Below are positions 22,261 through 33,778 of a DNA stretch of 64,000 nucleotides, piece by piece. Both the position numbers and the translations under genes were made by a program. Below the pieces are notes generated by a model, which was given only the letters and a program-made list of their open reading frames with translations, did no database searches and was not told the DNA's origin. Every line of letters begins with the position of its first letter. Position 1 is the stretch's first letter. Origin of the DNA: Talinum fruticosum (lineage: Eukaryota > Streptophyta > Magnoliopsida > Caryophyllales > Talinaceae); the NCBI GenBank assembly GCA_021018815.1, contig JAITYX010000136.1, positions 577,501 through 641,500 on the forward strand, given 5' to 3'.

Positions 22261-23204
22261 AGTTACGAGTGAAATCTTGGTCTAGTGATCAACTAAAGTA
22301 TTGGGTATATGAAATTTCAGATTCGACTCCCCCTTCGTAGTATTGTATTAACTCATTTAGACCAAAACAAAATTACCGTAATAGTTAAAAGATAAAAATA
22401 TCACTTTAAATACATACTTGAATCACAGCCATATGCACTACTCTCCTTTTCTCCATTCCCCTAAAACAAGGTAAAATTACTAATAACTTTCAGTAGATTG
22501 TTGATAATGTTAAGTAAGTAGTATAATTTAGGCCTTACTTGCATGATTCCATCACCCTATCCCGTACTATGTAAGTTACCAATTAATGCATAAAAGAATG
22601 GAGGGAGAAATTGATGCATTTATACCCTATGATTTGAATTTAGACACCTTGATTTCTCGTGGAAATGGATCATGATTAAATGATGTGATATCATACTTTG
22701 TTATTTTATATCATACTTTTATACATCAACTTTTTGTTTCATGAGTATTAATAATACACAACATGATTATAAAGCAAGAGTTGCTTGTACTATATATATC
22801 AACAATTAACTCCATATGTTGGGTTAGGAATGTATCTTTTTCTTGTCTACCAACAATTGAAAGACATGAAAATATAACTATTAAATTAGTCAACTCTAAT
22901 GCTTCAAGTATCACAGTTGAAAGACATTGATCAAAGCAATACAAAGTCTACTCCTCCACCCAAGAAAAAGGTCTAAAACTTGAACCCATTACAATCAGCC
23001 TATGCCCTACCCGGCCAAAACGCTAGTTAACTTAAAAACGATCTCGCTTGAAGCTCAACTTGACAACAACATAAAGATGTACTCTTTGATTTTCTTCAAT
23101 AAGTTTAGGAGCCCGAAAAATAGAGCATCCTAGCAAGCCCCGACACAATCACCAAGCCTATTAAACTTGCCAGGTGATAGATAGTTAGATTGTGAGATAG
23201 AGAG

Positions 23205-23209
<5 letters not shown>

Positions 23210-23263
<54 letters not shown>
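23210..23263. repeat. (GA)n microsatellite
   Basis: About 26 GA units in the 5' (GC-rich) half of the CACTA derivative. Neighbouring 23400-23775 carries repeated 'ggagcgaagac' motifs and gives long but unsupported ORFs. Confidence 0.97.
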
Positions 23264-23266
<3 letters not shown>

Positions 23267-24314
23267 GCACTGATGACTACCCAACTCGGTAGAGCAACTC
23301 GATTCTTGGCTCCCAAATTCTCAAATCCAAATTAAAGTTCCGAATTAGAAAAAAACACAAACAAATACATCATCACTAATTCCAAAAATTTGCACAAACA
23401 ACGCAAAGAGAGAGAGAGTAGAGCAAAACATCGAATGCGAGGGTGCGAGAGAGTAGATAGTATCGAAATTTGCAGCGAGTAGTAAACAGAGAAAGCAACA
23501 CTCTTCACCGGAAAGAAACGTTGGTGGCCGAAGGGAGCGAAGACACTCGGTGCCGGAGGGGAGCGAAGACGTTGTGTTGGAGGCGAGAGAAGATTTGGAG
23601 TAGTGGCTTCGTGTTTAGGGCGAGCGAAGCCACCGATGCCGAAGAAGAGCGAAGACATCGGCACCGGAGAGGAGCGAAGACTTCGGTGCTTGGAGTCGAG
23701 AGCGGTGGCTTCGTGTTTAGGGCGAAGGAAGGGAGGGAGAGAGTTAGGGATTTGAGAATTGGGAAAGTCCCGTGAATCTACTGCTGAAGTCGACCTCTAT
23801 GTTTTTAGAATTAGCGTCAAACTTTAGCGTCGGACGTCACTATCGGACGCCAATTAGCGTCGAAAGTTTTATCCAAGCTGTAAAATCGGATGCTAATAGA
23901 GTCCGCTTTTTATTTTTGATGCAAATAGTGTCTTTTTTAAATTCCGACGCTAAATTCGTCGAGTATTAGAGCGAAATTTTTTGTGGTCTCTAAATTCGAC
24001 GCGAATCGTGAGTTTTTTTGTAATGAGGCTAAAAGCGGGTCATCCATGGAGCGTCCCTATTCGACTTGACCTATTTATTTGTATAAAAACTCAACCTAAA
24101 TCACTTCATTAATGGATCAGCCACAACCTAACCAAACTTGATTTGTTATGGGCTATCCTTAACCTAACTCGGCCCGACCCAACCCGTTAACTCCATCGGA
24201 CTTTAAGTTATAGGCTTACCTGAAATCTTACCAAAATCAAAACAAATGGCCTTCCGATAATGTCAATGTCATCTTCCATCGGCTTAGATATCTCACTTTG
24301 TTCCGGTTCTTTTA

Positions 24315-24830
24315 TGTTGGGTTTGTGTAGAGTCTAATGGTGTTTTCGACTTGGAAATTTGCTGCTCAAGGCTTGGAATAGTGAGCATGACCCATGGGCA
24401 TCGAGAATAGGCTATGTAAGCTGAAGAAAAAAAATCGGAGAGTCGGCAATCAATCACGGGCTGATTGTATCAAAGGACACAGCCTATGCCGGTGACACCA
24501 CTAGGCCATGTCAACTGGCACAACTTGTGCCAATTGTTGTCCTTTGGGGTGTTTCATTTGTGGTCGTTTTTCTTCGGTTTTAATGCAATTGATGCTCGAT
24601 TTATGGCTATTCAATGGTGTATATTCCTCCATTGTTGTGCGTAGCTGATGAGTTGCAAGGTACAAAGCTTGTTATTGCTTGAGTGAAATTCCTTGTAATA
24701 GCTACCAAAATTCTAGTGCATTATTTGTGGTTTTTTCGGTTTTGGGTTTTCCACGTAAAATCTCGTGTCCTAGTTCTATTGTTCTTTTTTATTCTTGTTT
24801 ATTATGTATGAGTGAACTTCGATCCTTACA
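24315..24830 (+). repeat. 5' LTR of copia element
   Basis: It starts TGTTGGGTTTGTG, ends GATCCTTACA and is followed at once by the primer site. It contains the copia-LTR motifs 'ggttttccacgtaaaatc' and 'gagtgaaattccttgtaat'. Confidence 0.88.
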
Positions 24831-24832
24831 AG

Positions 24833-24844
24833 TGGTATCAAAGC
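24833..24844 (+). promoter_or_regulatory. tRNA-Met primer-binding site of copia element
   Basis: TGGTATCAAAGC, two bases after the LTR end, matches the usual TGGTATCAGAGC except for one base. Confidence 0.88.
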
Positions 24845-25043
24845 GTCGTTAGTTTAGAAAGTTCACATCAAACATGGAGGGCGGTAAGGTTAAAATTAAG
24901 AGGTTTGATGGAAAAGACTTTACATTGTGGAAAATGCAAAATTGAAGATTTGCTTGAACTAGAAAAAGTTGTATCAACCCATGAACAGAAGTCGATTGAT
25001 ATAGAACAAAAAGAACGGGAAGTGCTTGATATTTGAAACACAA

Positions 25044-27833
25044 CTCCCAGGCAAATGGCGCCAAAAACGTGTTGGGAAAAATTTAAGTCTTAAAATTTAT
25101 AACCGCAAGTGTATGACGTAGTTGTAGCTAGCCAGCAAGCACGGGTCATGTCCACGAGGAGTTGCGTTTCAAATATCAAAGCTATATTAAACTTTCCGTC
25201 TAGGGAATCAACAAAGATGAGAGATATGACGACTAATATAATCCTATAAAGTAATAAAAGAATGCTCGGTTTGTGATTTTACCATTAAATAAACTAACTA
25301 ATCAAGACAAACCTAAACCTAACCAAGTCTATGCAAACATTTAGGAGTGGTCGGTTACACCATCAAGGGCCACTCAAGCCACACTTTCGAGGAGGGCCAC
25401 GAGCTAATCTAATTGTTCTAACCACCTACTTTTGTGGGGTTAGCTCAATTAGAGTACAAGAGTAGCAACCTATGGACCTAGCTAGGATTCGGGCTATTTT
25501 CATGCCAAAATCCCAACTATCCTCTATACCCACGCTAGTAAATTGGCACCAATCATCCAAAAATCAAGAGGAAAATCCCTTTCGGGCATTTCATCGAACA
25601 CGTGATGGGCATGAGAAACAATCCTAAATAACAAGCATAAACTAGTTCGGTTAAGGCCTAAACGAGATTAATTAGCCATTAGGAAGGCTAATCACAACCA
25701 AAGTAATCAATTTTAACTACTAATTGACATGCATGAAACAAATATAAAAACTACACTAAAGAACAAACTAACACAAACCGACTTGGACAAGAACATAAAC
25801 TAGATAATTAAACTCAAGCATGAAAACAAGCAATCAATCTAACTATAATTAACATGTTGACTAATAAAAATTGAATCTTGAAACTAAATTGAGCAATCAA
25901 AGTATTAAACTAGAAGTAAAGAAGAAGAGAGGAAGAGAAAACTTATGCTTGGATTGAAATTGAAGGCGTGAATCCAAAATCTTGTACAAATCGTACACTA
26001 ATCTCCCCTAATGGGGTTTTATTTTAGCTAAGTAAGAACCCTAGGAGGTCCCTTAAAATCCCTAAAAATCGAGCTCCTTTAAATTAGAGCAAAAATTATC
26101 CTTTTATAACTTGTAAAAACCAAGAAAAATAGAAACTCGAAAGTTGCACGGCCGTGCAAGTTCTTGACGAGCCGCAAGCGCACGGTATATAAGTTGTAGC
26201 TAGTCAAGGTTGATCCCACAAGGATTCCATCTAGTAACACACTAAACTAGTCCTCTACTCAACTGCTAAGCTAATCGGGTTTTGGAGTTTGCTTCTCTAG
26301 ACTAGTTCTAAATATTAAAATCAAGGAAATTAATCTAAACTTAAATCAATGGGTAAAAACATTTTGGGATTTGCTTTCCTAACGCAATGAGTTTGATTAT
26401 TAAGACAAAATTTGTGCAATCATTCTTTCACTTAAATCAAGGATCGATAATCACAAAATTCTACCGCTCTTTCGATACTTAATAGAATTGCTCTAATTAA
26501 CCTATCAAACAACTTTCGTATGCCTTTTAAGTTAATCAAAGTTAAAGATTTCAAATTATTAAAGTGATCCCCTAATTTATTATTCTTTCCTCAAATTTCA
26601 TAGATTAGGTAGAAAAGTTGGTTGTCGGATTATTCTATTTCACTTTTCAGTACATGATAGATTAACTCTATACACAAGTATTACGGGCCTTCAAAACACT
26701 CATGAACATGATAAACACAACCTTCTATTGATCAAAATCGGAATTCAAGCACAAATCATGGAAAACTAATCAAACTTTATTGTTTCGGATTACAAATCCT
26801 TAGAAAAACTAACCTACTCACACATTGTTGTTGAAAGTTTAAATAAAATCCAATCCATGAAAATCAAACCTAAAATAGTAAAAATGAAGAAGTAGGATGA
26901 TAGACTTGAAGTACTCCACTTGAATCTCTCGACTTCGAATGGAATCTCGCAACTTGCTCCAAGCTTCTTCTTCGATCTTCAAAAGTATTTGGTTTGATGT
27001 GGATAAAAGGTATGGAAAAATGGTGATGGATGAATGGTGGATTCTGGACCGGATAGCCTCAAGATCGGACGAAAATCGGTTTAAATAAGCCATTAAAAGG
27101 AAATCAAGAGCTGAAAACGTCAAAATCAAATCGTCTCGGCAGAATTTACCTCTAACACGGGCCGTGTCCTCCAACATGGGCTGCCCGTGTTGGCTGCTGG
27201 CACATCAACAAAGGTGTGGGAAAAACATGATTCACGAGTAAAGAAGTGTCCGTTATCGCACCCTTCTTACTTTCCAACTCATATCTTTTCCGCTCCTCAA
27301 CGGAATTGAGCTTATAATATGTCATTGGAAAGCTCTTTCAATAAGGAAGTTAGAAACATAGACTTAAAATTGTTTTAGATCGAAAACATGACTAAAAATC
27401 AGGTCCAAATCACTAAGAAGTTGTAGAAACAGGACCAAAAACGCAAAACCTAGGTGGAAAGCCTAAATGGGGCATAAAGTAAATAAATATGAATATAAAT
27501 CCCTATGGATAAGCAACCTCCTATGAAATCTAATGCAAATATGGTAATTATCAGTTCTGTACGGTTACCCATGCAAGTTTCTAAAAGTTTACGGTCAATT
27601 CGCACAGCTGTGCAAGTTACTCTGCAGTGCATGTGCGAAGTTGCACTTGCTGCTGTGCACACCATTATCTTCCTCGTTTTACTTCTTTTTTAGCTCAAAC
27701 TTTTTGCTATTGTCTCGATTTGATTTATTACCTATAAAAGTAAGAAAAAAGTAAAAATTATACTATTTTCAAGTCAAAAACTAAGTAAATAAGGGTATAA
27801 ATGACGTAATATTTGGAGTGAACAAAAGTTTAC
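25044..27833 (-). mobile_element. Athila/Tat-type gypsy LTR with adjacent primer site, inserted in copia gag
   Basis: On the minus strand the LTR ends CCCAACA at 25072 and is followed by TTTTGGCGCCATTTGCCTGG. This is a decayed form of TGGCGCCGTTGCCGGGGA, the tRNA-Asp primer site used by Athila/Tat elements. Only about 20 bp of internal sequence follows before copia gag resumes. Near the LTR end lies the 'accgcaagtgtatgacg' to 'gtccacgaggagttgcg' motif also found in the LTRs at 37034 and 48345. A second LTR of the same type is nested in it. Copies of a copia gag segment flank both sides. Confidence 0.7.
26166..27560 (-). mobile_element. Second Athila/Tat-type LTR nested in the first (approximate ends)
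   Basis: A new 'gccgcaagcgcacggtatataagttgtagctag' to 'gatcccacaaggattcc' motif begins near 26166, in the middle of the outer LTR, after 'gcacggccgtgcaag'. The outer LTR seems to resume near 27560. Inner sequence includes ACACGGGCCGTGT (27157-27169). Exact ends and target duplication could not be fixed by eye. Confidence 0.55.
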
Positions 27834-28635
27834 TGATATAGAACAAAAAAGAATGGGAGGTGCTTGATTTGCAAGCACTGCGAACGGTGCAATTGCCATT
27901 GGCGCGGGATATGGCGTTTAACGTGATGGATCAAAAAACAATGAAGGGGCTGCTTGAGGCATTGTCCAACATTTATGAGAAACCCTTGGCCATGAATAGG
28001 TATACTTGATGCGTTATTTATTTGATTTAAAGATGCATGATATCACTAGTGTAGTGGATCACATTAACGATTTTAATATGATTATTTCGAAGTTTCATTT
28101 GGTGAAAATTAACTATGATGATGAAGTTAAGGCTGTGATTTTTTTGTCTTCCATTCCCTAGTTGTGGGACATTATAGTTTCTACGGCTAGTTATGTAGAG
28201 GATCTAACACTTTAAAATATGACGAAGTCCAAGATATAATCTTGAGCAAAAGTATTCATAAACAAGATTTGGGGAGTCATCGGGATGTGCGTTTAATATG
28301 AGAGGAAGTGGGAAGCATGAAAATCAAAAGGGCTAGTCAAAGTCCAAAGCAAGGGGTCGGTCCCAAAACCCCGAGGGAGGTTGTGTGTTGGGGCTATGGT
28401 GATAAGGGGTATTTTAAGAAAGATTGTCCTAAAATAACATACAATAGACAATCAATGAATCCTGTTGAAGCTGTAGGTGGTGCTCTTTTGTTGAGTGTGA
28501 AAAGTCCTATTGAATCTCGGATTATGGATTCGGGTGCGTCATTTCATTCGGGTCTAGTATAAACATGTTCCACAATTTTGTTGGTGTAAATTTTGGCAAG
28601 ATGGACATTGCTAATAGGAAGAGTTTGTGGATACT

Positions 28636-31600
28636 TGTAACGCCCCCAATACGTAAACACATAAATAAGTAATTAACAGCGGAAGACTTGTAAATTGGGA
28701 GACGTTACCGCCGTTTTCATAATGAAAACAAGGCAAATTCATTTGAGCAAATTCATTATCCAAACAATTTATGTAGCAATCCAATCCAAATTTTTTCACA
28801 GAAAATGAAATCTTCAAAATCCCGAGGATCGGGTGGAGGGGAATCATGAGCCAAGAGACCAAGGAAGGGACTAACATGTATGGGGTCAAGACGAACAGCC
28901 GAACATCACTTCTCCTAACCAACTTTATCTTTTTCTTCCTCTTTAAACTTTAGGTGTGATTGTGAATATTTTGCCATGCGCGCGAGCTCCTAAAAATTTT
29001 AAAACATAAAACAATAGACGTGTGAGCTAGAAGCTCGAGTACATTACCGTTATAAAATAAAATTATACTTTAAGTGCTCTTAAATCATGCATATCTTAAA
29101 TCATTTTTCTTGAATAAACAGTTTGCAAACTTGTCATTTGCCGATTTGCGTTGCTGATTTAGCCAAAGTTAGGACCCGTACTTGTGAAGCAATCAATCAT
29201 GGGATCCGACTCATAGGTTCATTGAACCATAAGGCGATCGGTCTGTGAACAATTGAACGATTAACGATTCTGTGCACAATTGAACAATTAACGATTACTG
29301 TTCACAATTGAACAATTAACGATTCTGTTCACAATTGAACAATTAACGATTACGTGAACAATTGAACGATTAACGATTACTGTGCACAATTGAACGATTA
29401 ACGATTACGTGAACAATTGAACGATTAACGATTCTGTTCATAATTGAACAATTAACGATTATGTGAACAATTGAACGATTAATGATTCCGTGCACAATTG
29501 AACGATTAACGATTACTGTTCACAATTGAACAATTAATGATTACGTGAACAATTAAACGATTAACGATTACGTGCTCTGCTAGCGAGCAACGTTGCCCGA
29601 GCGTCCTCGGATCAACCATTTACGATTACGATTACGATTACGATCACATTCATTCATGGATCGTCATAGCGATTAATGGGTCCTTTGCATGGCCAAATCA
29701 TGACAAATTGTGAAAACTTATTTATAAATGCAATGAATTGGAAGCACCAACTATTAATCAGTAAAACTTTTACTTTTAGTATAAATGTAAAGGCAATAAC
29801 GTACCTCGGCGTGCCGAACGCCTCAATTGCTGATTGTTTACGCAACACAATTTCAATTCAATTTCTGTTTCCAAAATGAATCTACTTCGTAGATTACTAG
29901 TATTTTAACAACATTTATAAGCATTTACGATCACCAAACTTTTAGTTTTCGCGTACCTATCCATATTGTTCACTACGTTCTCGATATTCAAACATTTCCG
30001 AAAATAAGCTATTGATGATATAGTTTGAATTTGTATAAAACAATTGATGAGTTTAATTCCCTATCCTTGTAATAAAACTCAAGCTGGATCTTTTGCTTCT
30101 ATCACCTCTAGTATGTGCTTCATACAGCCTAACCTTAATTGTACCACTCGTTTCATTTAGTATGCCCGAGATGTCCTCTTATCTCGTAAACCAAATATAC
30201 TTCCTACTTAAGGTGTCGGTTTGGTTTTCCAATTTTCTAAAAAATTTGGCAGAGTTTCTTTTGAAACATGGCCTACCATTAGGCTAAAAGCCTTAAAAAC
30301 CTGCATAAAATCCACGATAAAACTCAACGAGCCACATGCTCGGAGTACACAACTCAACGGCCACAAGCCGGAGTATATTTTCAACCACAAAACCCAAGTT
30401 TCAAACCGAGTATATAAGCCAAGTTACAACCTCGTCAACATTCTCATTTTCCTGTGCCATGAACTTTTCGATTTTGGTCACGACATATATATTTATAGCT
30501 AAGGCTCCGGTTAAGCAATTTAATTATAGAAATCCCGATTATAGGGAGATGGCTCCGTACGATTAATTCCTCTATGAGTACTTCCAATAATCAGTTATTG
30601 ATTTAGTGTGTCGTAGACATAATAGTGAAACTCAATAATATTTCAACATGTTAACATTTAAATATTTTGAAAAGTGCGGACAATAACGTACTCGAGGTAG
30701 TTATTCGTTTTCCTTTAAATATCGTTTTCGTTATTTTCTTCGAACATGTCGTTCCCATCGATTTTCTATTTTTAGGAATAAATTTGATTTATGCATTAAT
30801 AAACTTAATAGGTACTCTCTATTTGTGATAAACTTTTCACATTTGACTTCCTCAAAATCCCCACTTATTATTCAAATTCATTTGAATTTCTAATTTCCTT
30901 TAATTCTATAAATTTCTTTTCCCCTCTCCTACTCCTCCTACTCAATTCAACATTCTAATTTTCTTTTCAAGTCAAGTCTCACTCTAAGTAATTTTTCAAA
31001 TTCTCGCAAAGATCATTACACATTGAATTATTCTTGTCTTCTCCCCACCATATTACTTATTATCACCAAGTTACTAACTCCACCAAGGTCTCTATTAATT
31101 TCAACAAAGTTTCCAAATATAACCCAATTTCATTTTTCAATCAAGCTTAACATAACCTAATTTTAATCACTTTCCCCATGATCATATATCTATCATCTCA
31201 TCCACTTTCTGCATTTCAAATTAATTCGCACTTGTACAATTAGACCAAGACTCAATTACATTAATTTACTCAAGTTTAGCACACATACAAACAAATAAAT
31301 TCAATCCTCCATCAACCTTCAATATCTCATTTACACATTCTTGAAAACAACTCTCAATGACATACATGTTCATATTTCTAATCATTCTCAATATCTTTCC
31401 TCCAATTCTTCCATAACCAAATAATCCATACATACTCATAAAGAAGTTAAACAAACACATTCGCGATTATAAATAAACCCAAATCAATTTCCAATTCCAT
31501 ATCCACACATATTAAACCCTAAATCCAATTTCAATTTCTCCCAATATTCTTCCAATTCCACCATAGATTAATCCAATTCTCATATTTACTTGTCTAACTA

Positions 31601-32614
31601 TTCAATTACAACATAAATTTAAGATAGAATTTACTTAGAATTGAGGATTAGAGATATACCTCAAAATGGGTTAGAGGTGGAATTGGGTGGCAGTGGTTTG
31701 TTGGTAGAGATTCGATGTCTAGGGTAGCGATGACGGACGTTGGTCGGCGGCGTCGAGCGCCGATAGGCAAACAGGGACAGCGGCAGGCCGGTGGGTGGCA
31801 CGACCGAGCAGCGGCATCGCACTGCTGGGGCTGATCTGCCTGCTAGCGCGAGACGAGAGGAAAGGAAAAAGAAAAAAACCCGGTGGGGCACGCAGGTGGC
31901 GGCCGGTGGTGCCGGTGGCAGCTTGGTGGCCGCAAAGAGGGCCGGCGACGACTGGCCGGTGGCGGGAGCACAGGCGGCAGGGCTGTTTGGCGCGAAACGA
32001 GCAATAAGGAGAGAGAAAAGGTGCTCGAAGGCAGCGGGGTGGCGGCCATGCGCGCCGGCAGCGGCTGGGTGGCGGCAGTAGGGGCCGAAGAGGCCTGGCC
32101 AACGAGTGGCGGTAGACAACAATGGCAGGGGGAGAGTGGGGGAGAAGAGGTGAGAGAAGGATTGAAGATGAATGTGTTAAGCTTGCCTCACAAGCCCCCG
32201 TCACGGACTTCTCTCGATACTTCTAGCCATTGCTTTCCCCCTTTTCTTTTTTTTTTTAATATCTCCTATCTTTTTACTATTTTCATTACCACTTGGTTAA
32301 GTGTATAACTACACGTTTGGCTAAATTATATTTGCTATTATAATTAAAATACTATATATATATTATTTTATTTTTTCTTGTTATTTTAATTTGTTTGGGT
32401 TCGAATAAAATTTTGCATTATCCAAACATATATATATTCCATTGTACCATTGTAAATTTGTACGTATTACCCATTATTATTTACGATTATCAAATTTGTT
32501 CGCATCTTTTATTTTGATTTCGTATTGTGCGCGGCTCTCAGCTCTTAAATAATATTAGGACGATAAAATGCAAATTTAAAATGATTAATTATGATTAAGT
32601 TTTGGGGTGTTACA
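28636..32614 (-). mobile_element. Solo LTR of a Tekay/Del-like gypsy element, 3979 bp
   Basis: The termini are TGTAACGCCCCCAA and TTGGGGTGTTACA, with a perfect 5-bp target duplication ATACT (28631-28635 and 32615-32619). The copia coding sequence resumes exactly after it. The segment 30270-30380 is related to 55580-55650 and 60690-60750 in the gypsy LTRs further right, and all three share a GC-rich island in the same relative place (here 31690-32160). Orientation is inferred from those LTRs. Long ORFs in the GC-rich part are not supported as genes. Confidence 0.88.
29243..29573. repeat. Minisatellite of about 30-bp units inside solo LTR
   Basis: Around eleven tandem copies of a 28-31 bp unit with the core 'caattgaac(g/a)attaacgatta', alternating 'gtgaa' and 'gtgca/gttca' junctions. 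A short (GATTAC)n tract follows at 29621-29645. Confidence 0.93.
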
Positions 32615-32900
32615 ATACTAAGAAAGGAGATATGAAAATTAAAACCTCTAGTGGGGGCTTTTGGACATTTCAAGGTGTTAGATTTATTCCGGGATTGGCG
32701 AAGAATATGATTTCTATGACTCGGTTGGATGAGTCGGGGTACCTAACTAAGTTTTGCGGTGAGGGCAGGAAAATTATGAAAGGGGCATTGGTTGTAGCTA
32801 AGAGTGTGAAATTTGACTCGTCATACTCTACCAAAGGGTGCAATAACTTAGCTGCAAATGCTAGGTTGAATTCTTTCGAGTGGGAGACTACGATATGATA
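32615..32900 (+). pseudogene. Copia GAG-pre-integrase region
   Basis: Coding resumes after the solo LTR with KKGDMKIKTSSG, FQGVRFIPGLAKNMISM and LDESGY. This is the conserved stretch between protease and integrase of copia Pol (usual forms VRHIPGL..NLIS and LD..GY). It is continuous with the protease piece once the solo LTR and one copy of ATACT are set aside. The integrase domain itself is deleted, and 32900-33245 has no recognisable Pol sequence. Confidence 0.85.
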
Positions 32901-33245
32901 GACTTGGTATTAAAATGGGTTCTACTTGCAGTGAGAGTTGGTAAGGGTGACGGGAAATTTGCTTGGAACTACAAATGGGTCATCAATTGATTCATAAGAA
33001 AAATTGCAAGAGTAATGAAGAAGATGACGATGTCAACAAACGAGTAAAATCCAAAGGTATACACTTTTTCCTCATTTGTCTTGTTGACTAACGCCGGTGA
33101 TGATGGGCTTGAGAAAAACTTGGATAGCGGGATTCCGCCAAGTGTGCTAGTCCAAGGTGAAGATGTCGGGATGTCTGTCTCTCTCGATGAAGAGGCTGGG
33201 TTCGGTGAACTAGAAGGGTACGACAAAGGAGGTGACCATTAGTCA

Positions 33246-33258
33246 CCAAGTGGGAGAT
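33246..33258 (+). promoter_or_regulatory. Copia polypurine tract
   Basis: CCAAGTGGGAGAT lies directly before the 3' LTR, the same motif as at 7610-7622 on the minus strand. Confidence 0.85.
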
Positions 33259-33778
33259 TATTGAGTATGTGTAGAGTCTAATGATGTTTTAGACTCGGAA
33301 TTTGTGGCTCAAGGTTTGGAGCAACGAGCACAACCCATGGGCATCAAGAACGAGCTGTGTAGGCCAAAGAAAGCAAGAATTGGAGAGTCGAGCAACCGAG
33401 TACGAGGCTGGTTTTGTCGAGAGGACGAGCCGGTGCCGGTTACACCAGGAGACCGTGGCAACTTGCACTTGCCTGTGCTAGTTGTGGTCCTTTGGGCCGC
33501 TTCGTTTTCGGCTGTTTTTCTTCGGTTTTAATGCGATTAATGCTCGATTTATGGCTATTTAACAATGTAAAGTCCTCCATTGTTGTGTGTAGCAGTGAGT
33601 TGTAAGGTGCAAAGTTGTAATTGTTTGAGTGAAATTCCTTGTAATAGTTACCGAAATTCTACCGGATCATCGTGGGTTTTCCCGGTTTTGGATTTCTACG
33701 TAAAATCTTGTGTCCCAGGTTCTATTATTCTTTCTTTGTTCTTGTTAATTGTTTGTAAGTGGACTTCCGATCTTCACA
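33259..33778 (+). repeat. 3' LTR of copia element
   Basis: It starts TATTGAGTATGTGTAGAG (against TGTTGGG in the 5' LTR), ends ATCTTCACA and aligns along its length with 24315-24830 with many substitutions. Confidence 0.86.

Larger units (their letters stand above)
20911..24025 (-). mobile_element. Non-autonomous CACTA element, TAGCGTCGG family
   Basis: Arms at 20935-21310 and 23810-24000 are arrays of (T)TAGCGTCGGA in both orientations. The right end, inverted, reads CATTACAAAAAAACTC, a variant of CACTACAAGAAAA. The left end near 20911 carries AGTAAAACT-ATAATTAGCGT, matching the terminus of the coding CACTA element at 45051. The internal region 21540-22260 is the reverse complement of 43760-44430 in that element, so this is a deletion derivative lying in the opposite orientation. 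The exact left base and target duplication are unclear. Confidence 0.85.
24874..28560 (+). pseudogene. Copia Gag with zinc knuckle and protease start, interrupted by a nested LTR
   Basis: ATG at 24874 begins MEGGKVKIKRFDGKDFTLWKM, the conserved copia Gag start. One extra A then shifts the frame to a stop (CAAAATTGA). The gag resumes after the nested block at about 27819 with LPLARDMAFNVMDQKT and LLEALSNIYEKP, matching the UBN2-type Gag body. A knuckle near 28385-28430 reads CWGYGDKGYFKKDC, where the second Cys and the His are both replaced by Tyr, so zinc binding is lost. The protease motif IMDSGASFHS follows at 28521-28550. Several stops make it non-functional. Confidence 0.88.
24315..33778 (+). 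mobile_element. Ty1/copia element, internally deleted and carrying nested LTRs
   Basis: LTRs at 24315-24830 and 33259-33778 are related but clearly diverged, so the insertion is old. The flanks TTTTA and TTTTC match at four of five positions. Between them are a tRNA-Met primer site, gag pieces, a zinc knuckle, a protease start, a GAG-pre-integrase-like stretch and a polypurine tract, all collinear. Integrase core, RT and RNase H are missing. Two foreign blocks split the internal region: an Athila/Tat-type LTR complex (25044-27833) and a 4-kb solo gypsy LTR (28636-32614). Confidence 0.88.

Noticed and set aside
23470..23775. Charged 101-codon ORF with repeated RRGAKT-like motifs
   Set aside because: It lies in the repetitive 5' part of a CACTA derivative; its motif comes from repeats of 'ggagcgaagac'. 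It could be antisense to an old first exon but cannot be supported as a gene.
29243..29573. Regular repeat that could suggest a CRISPR array
   Set aside because: The sequence is nuclear plant DNA, units are directly adjacent without unique spacers, and no cas-like gene exists; it is a minisatellite.
29621..29645. Short (GATTAC)n tract as possible interstitial telomere
   Set aside because: The unit is not the plant telomere repeat TTTAGGG or a close variant.
31661..32308. Overlapping ORFs of 141-161 codons on both strands
   Set aside because: GC-rich island of the solo gypsy LTR; compositional ORFs only.
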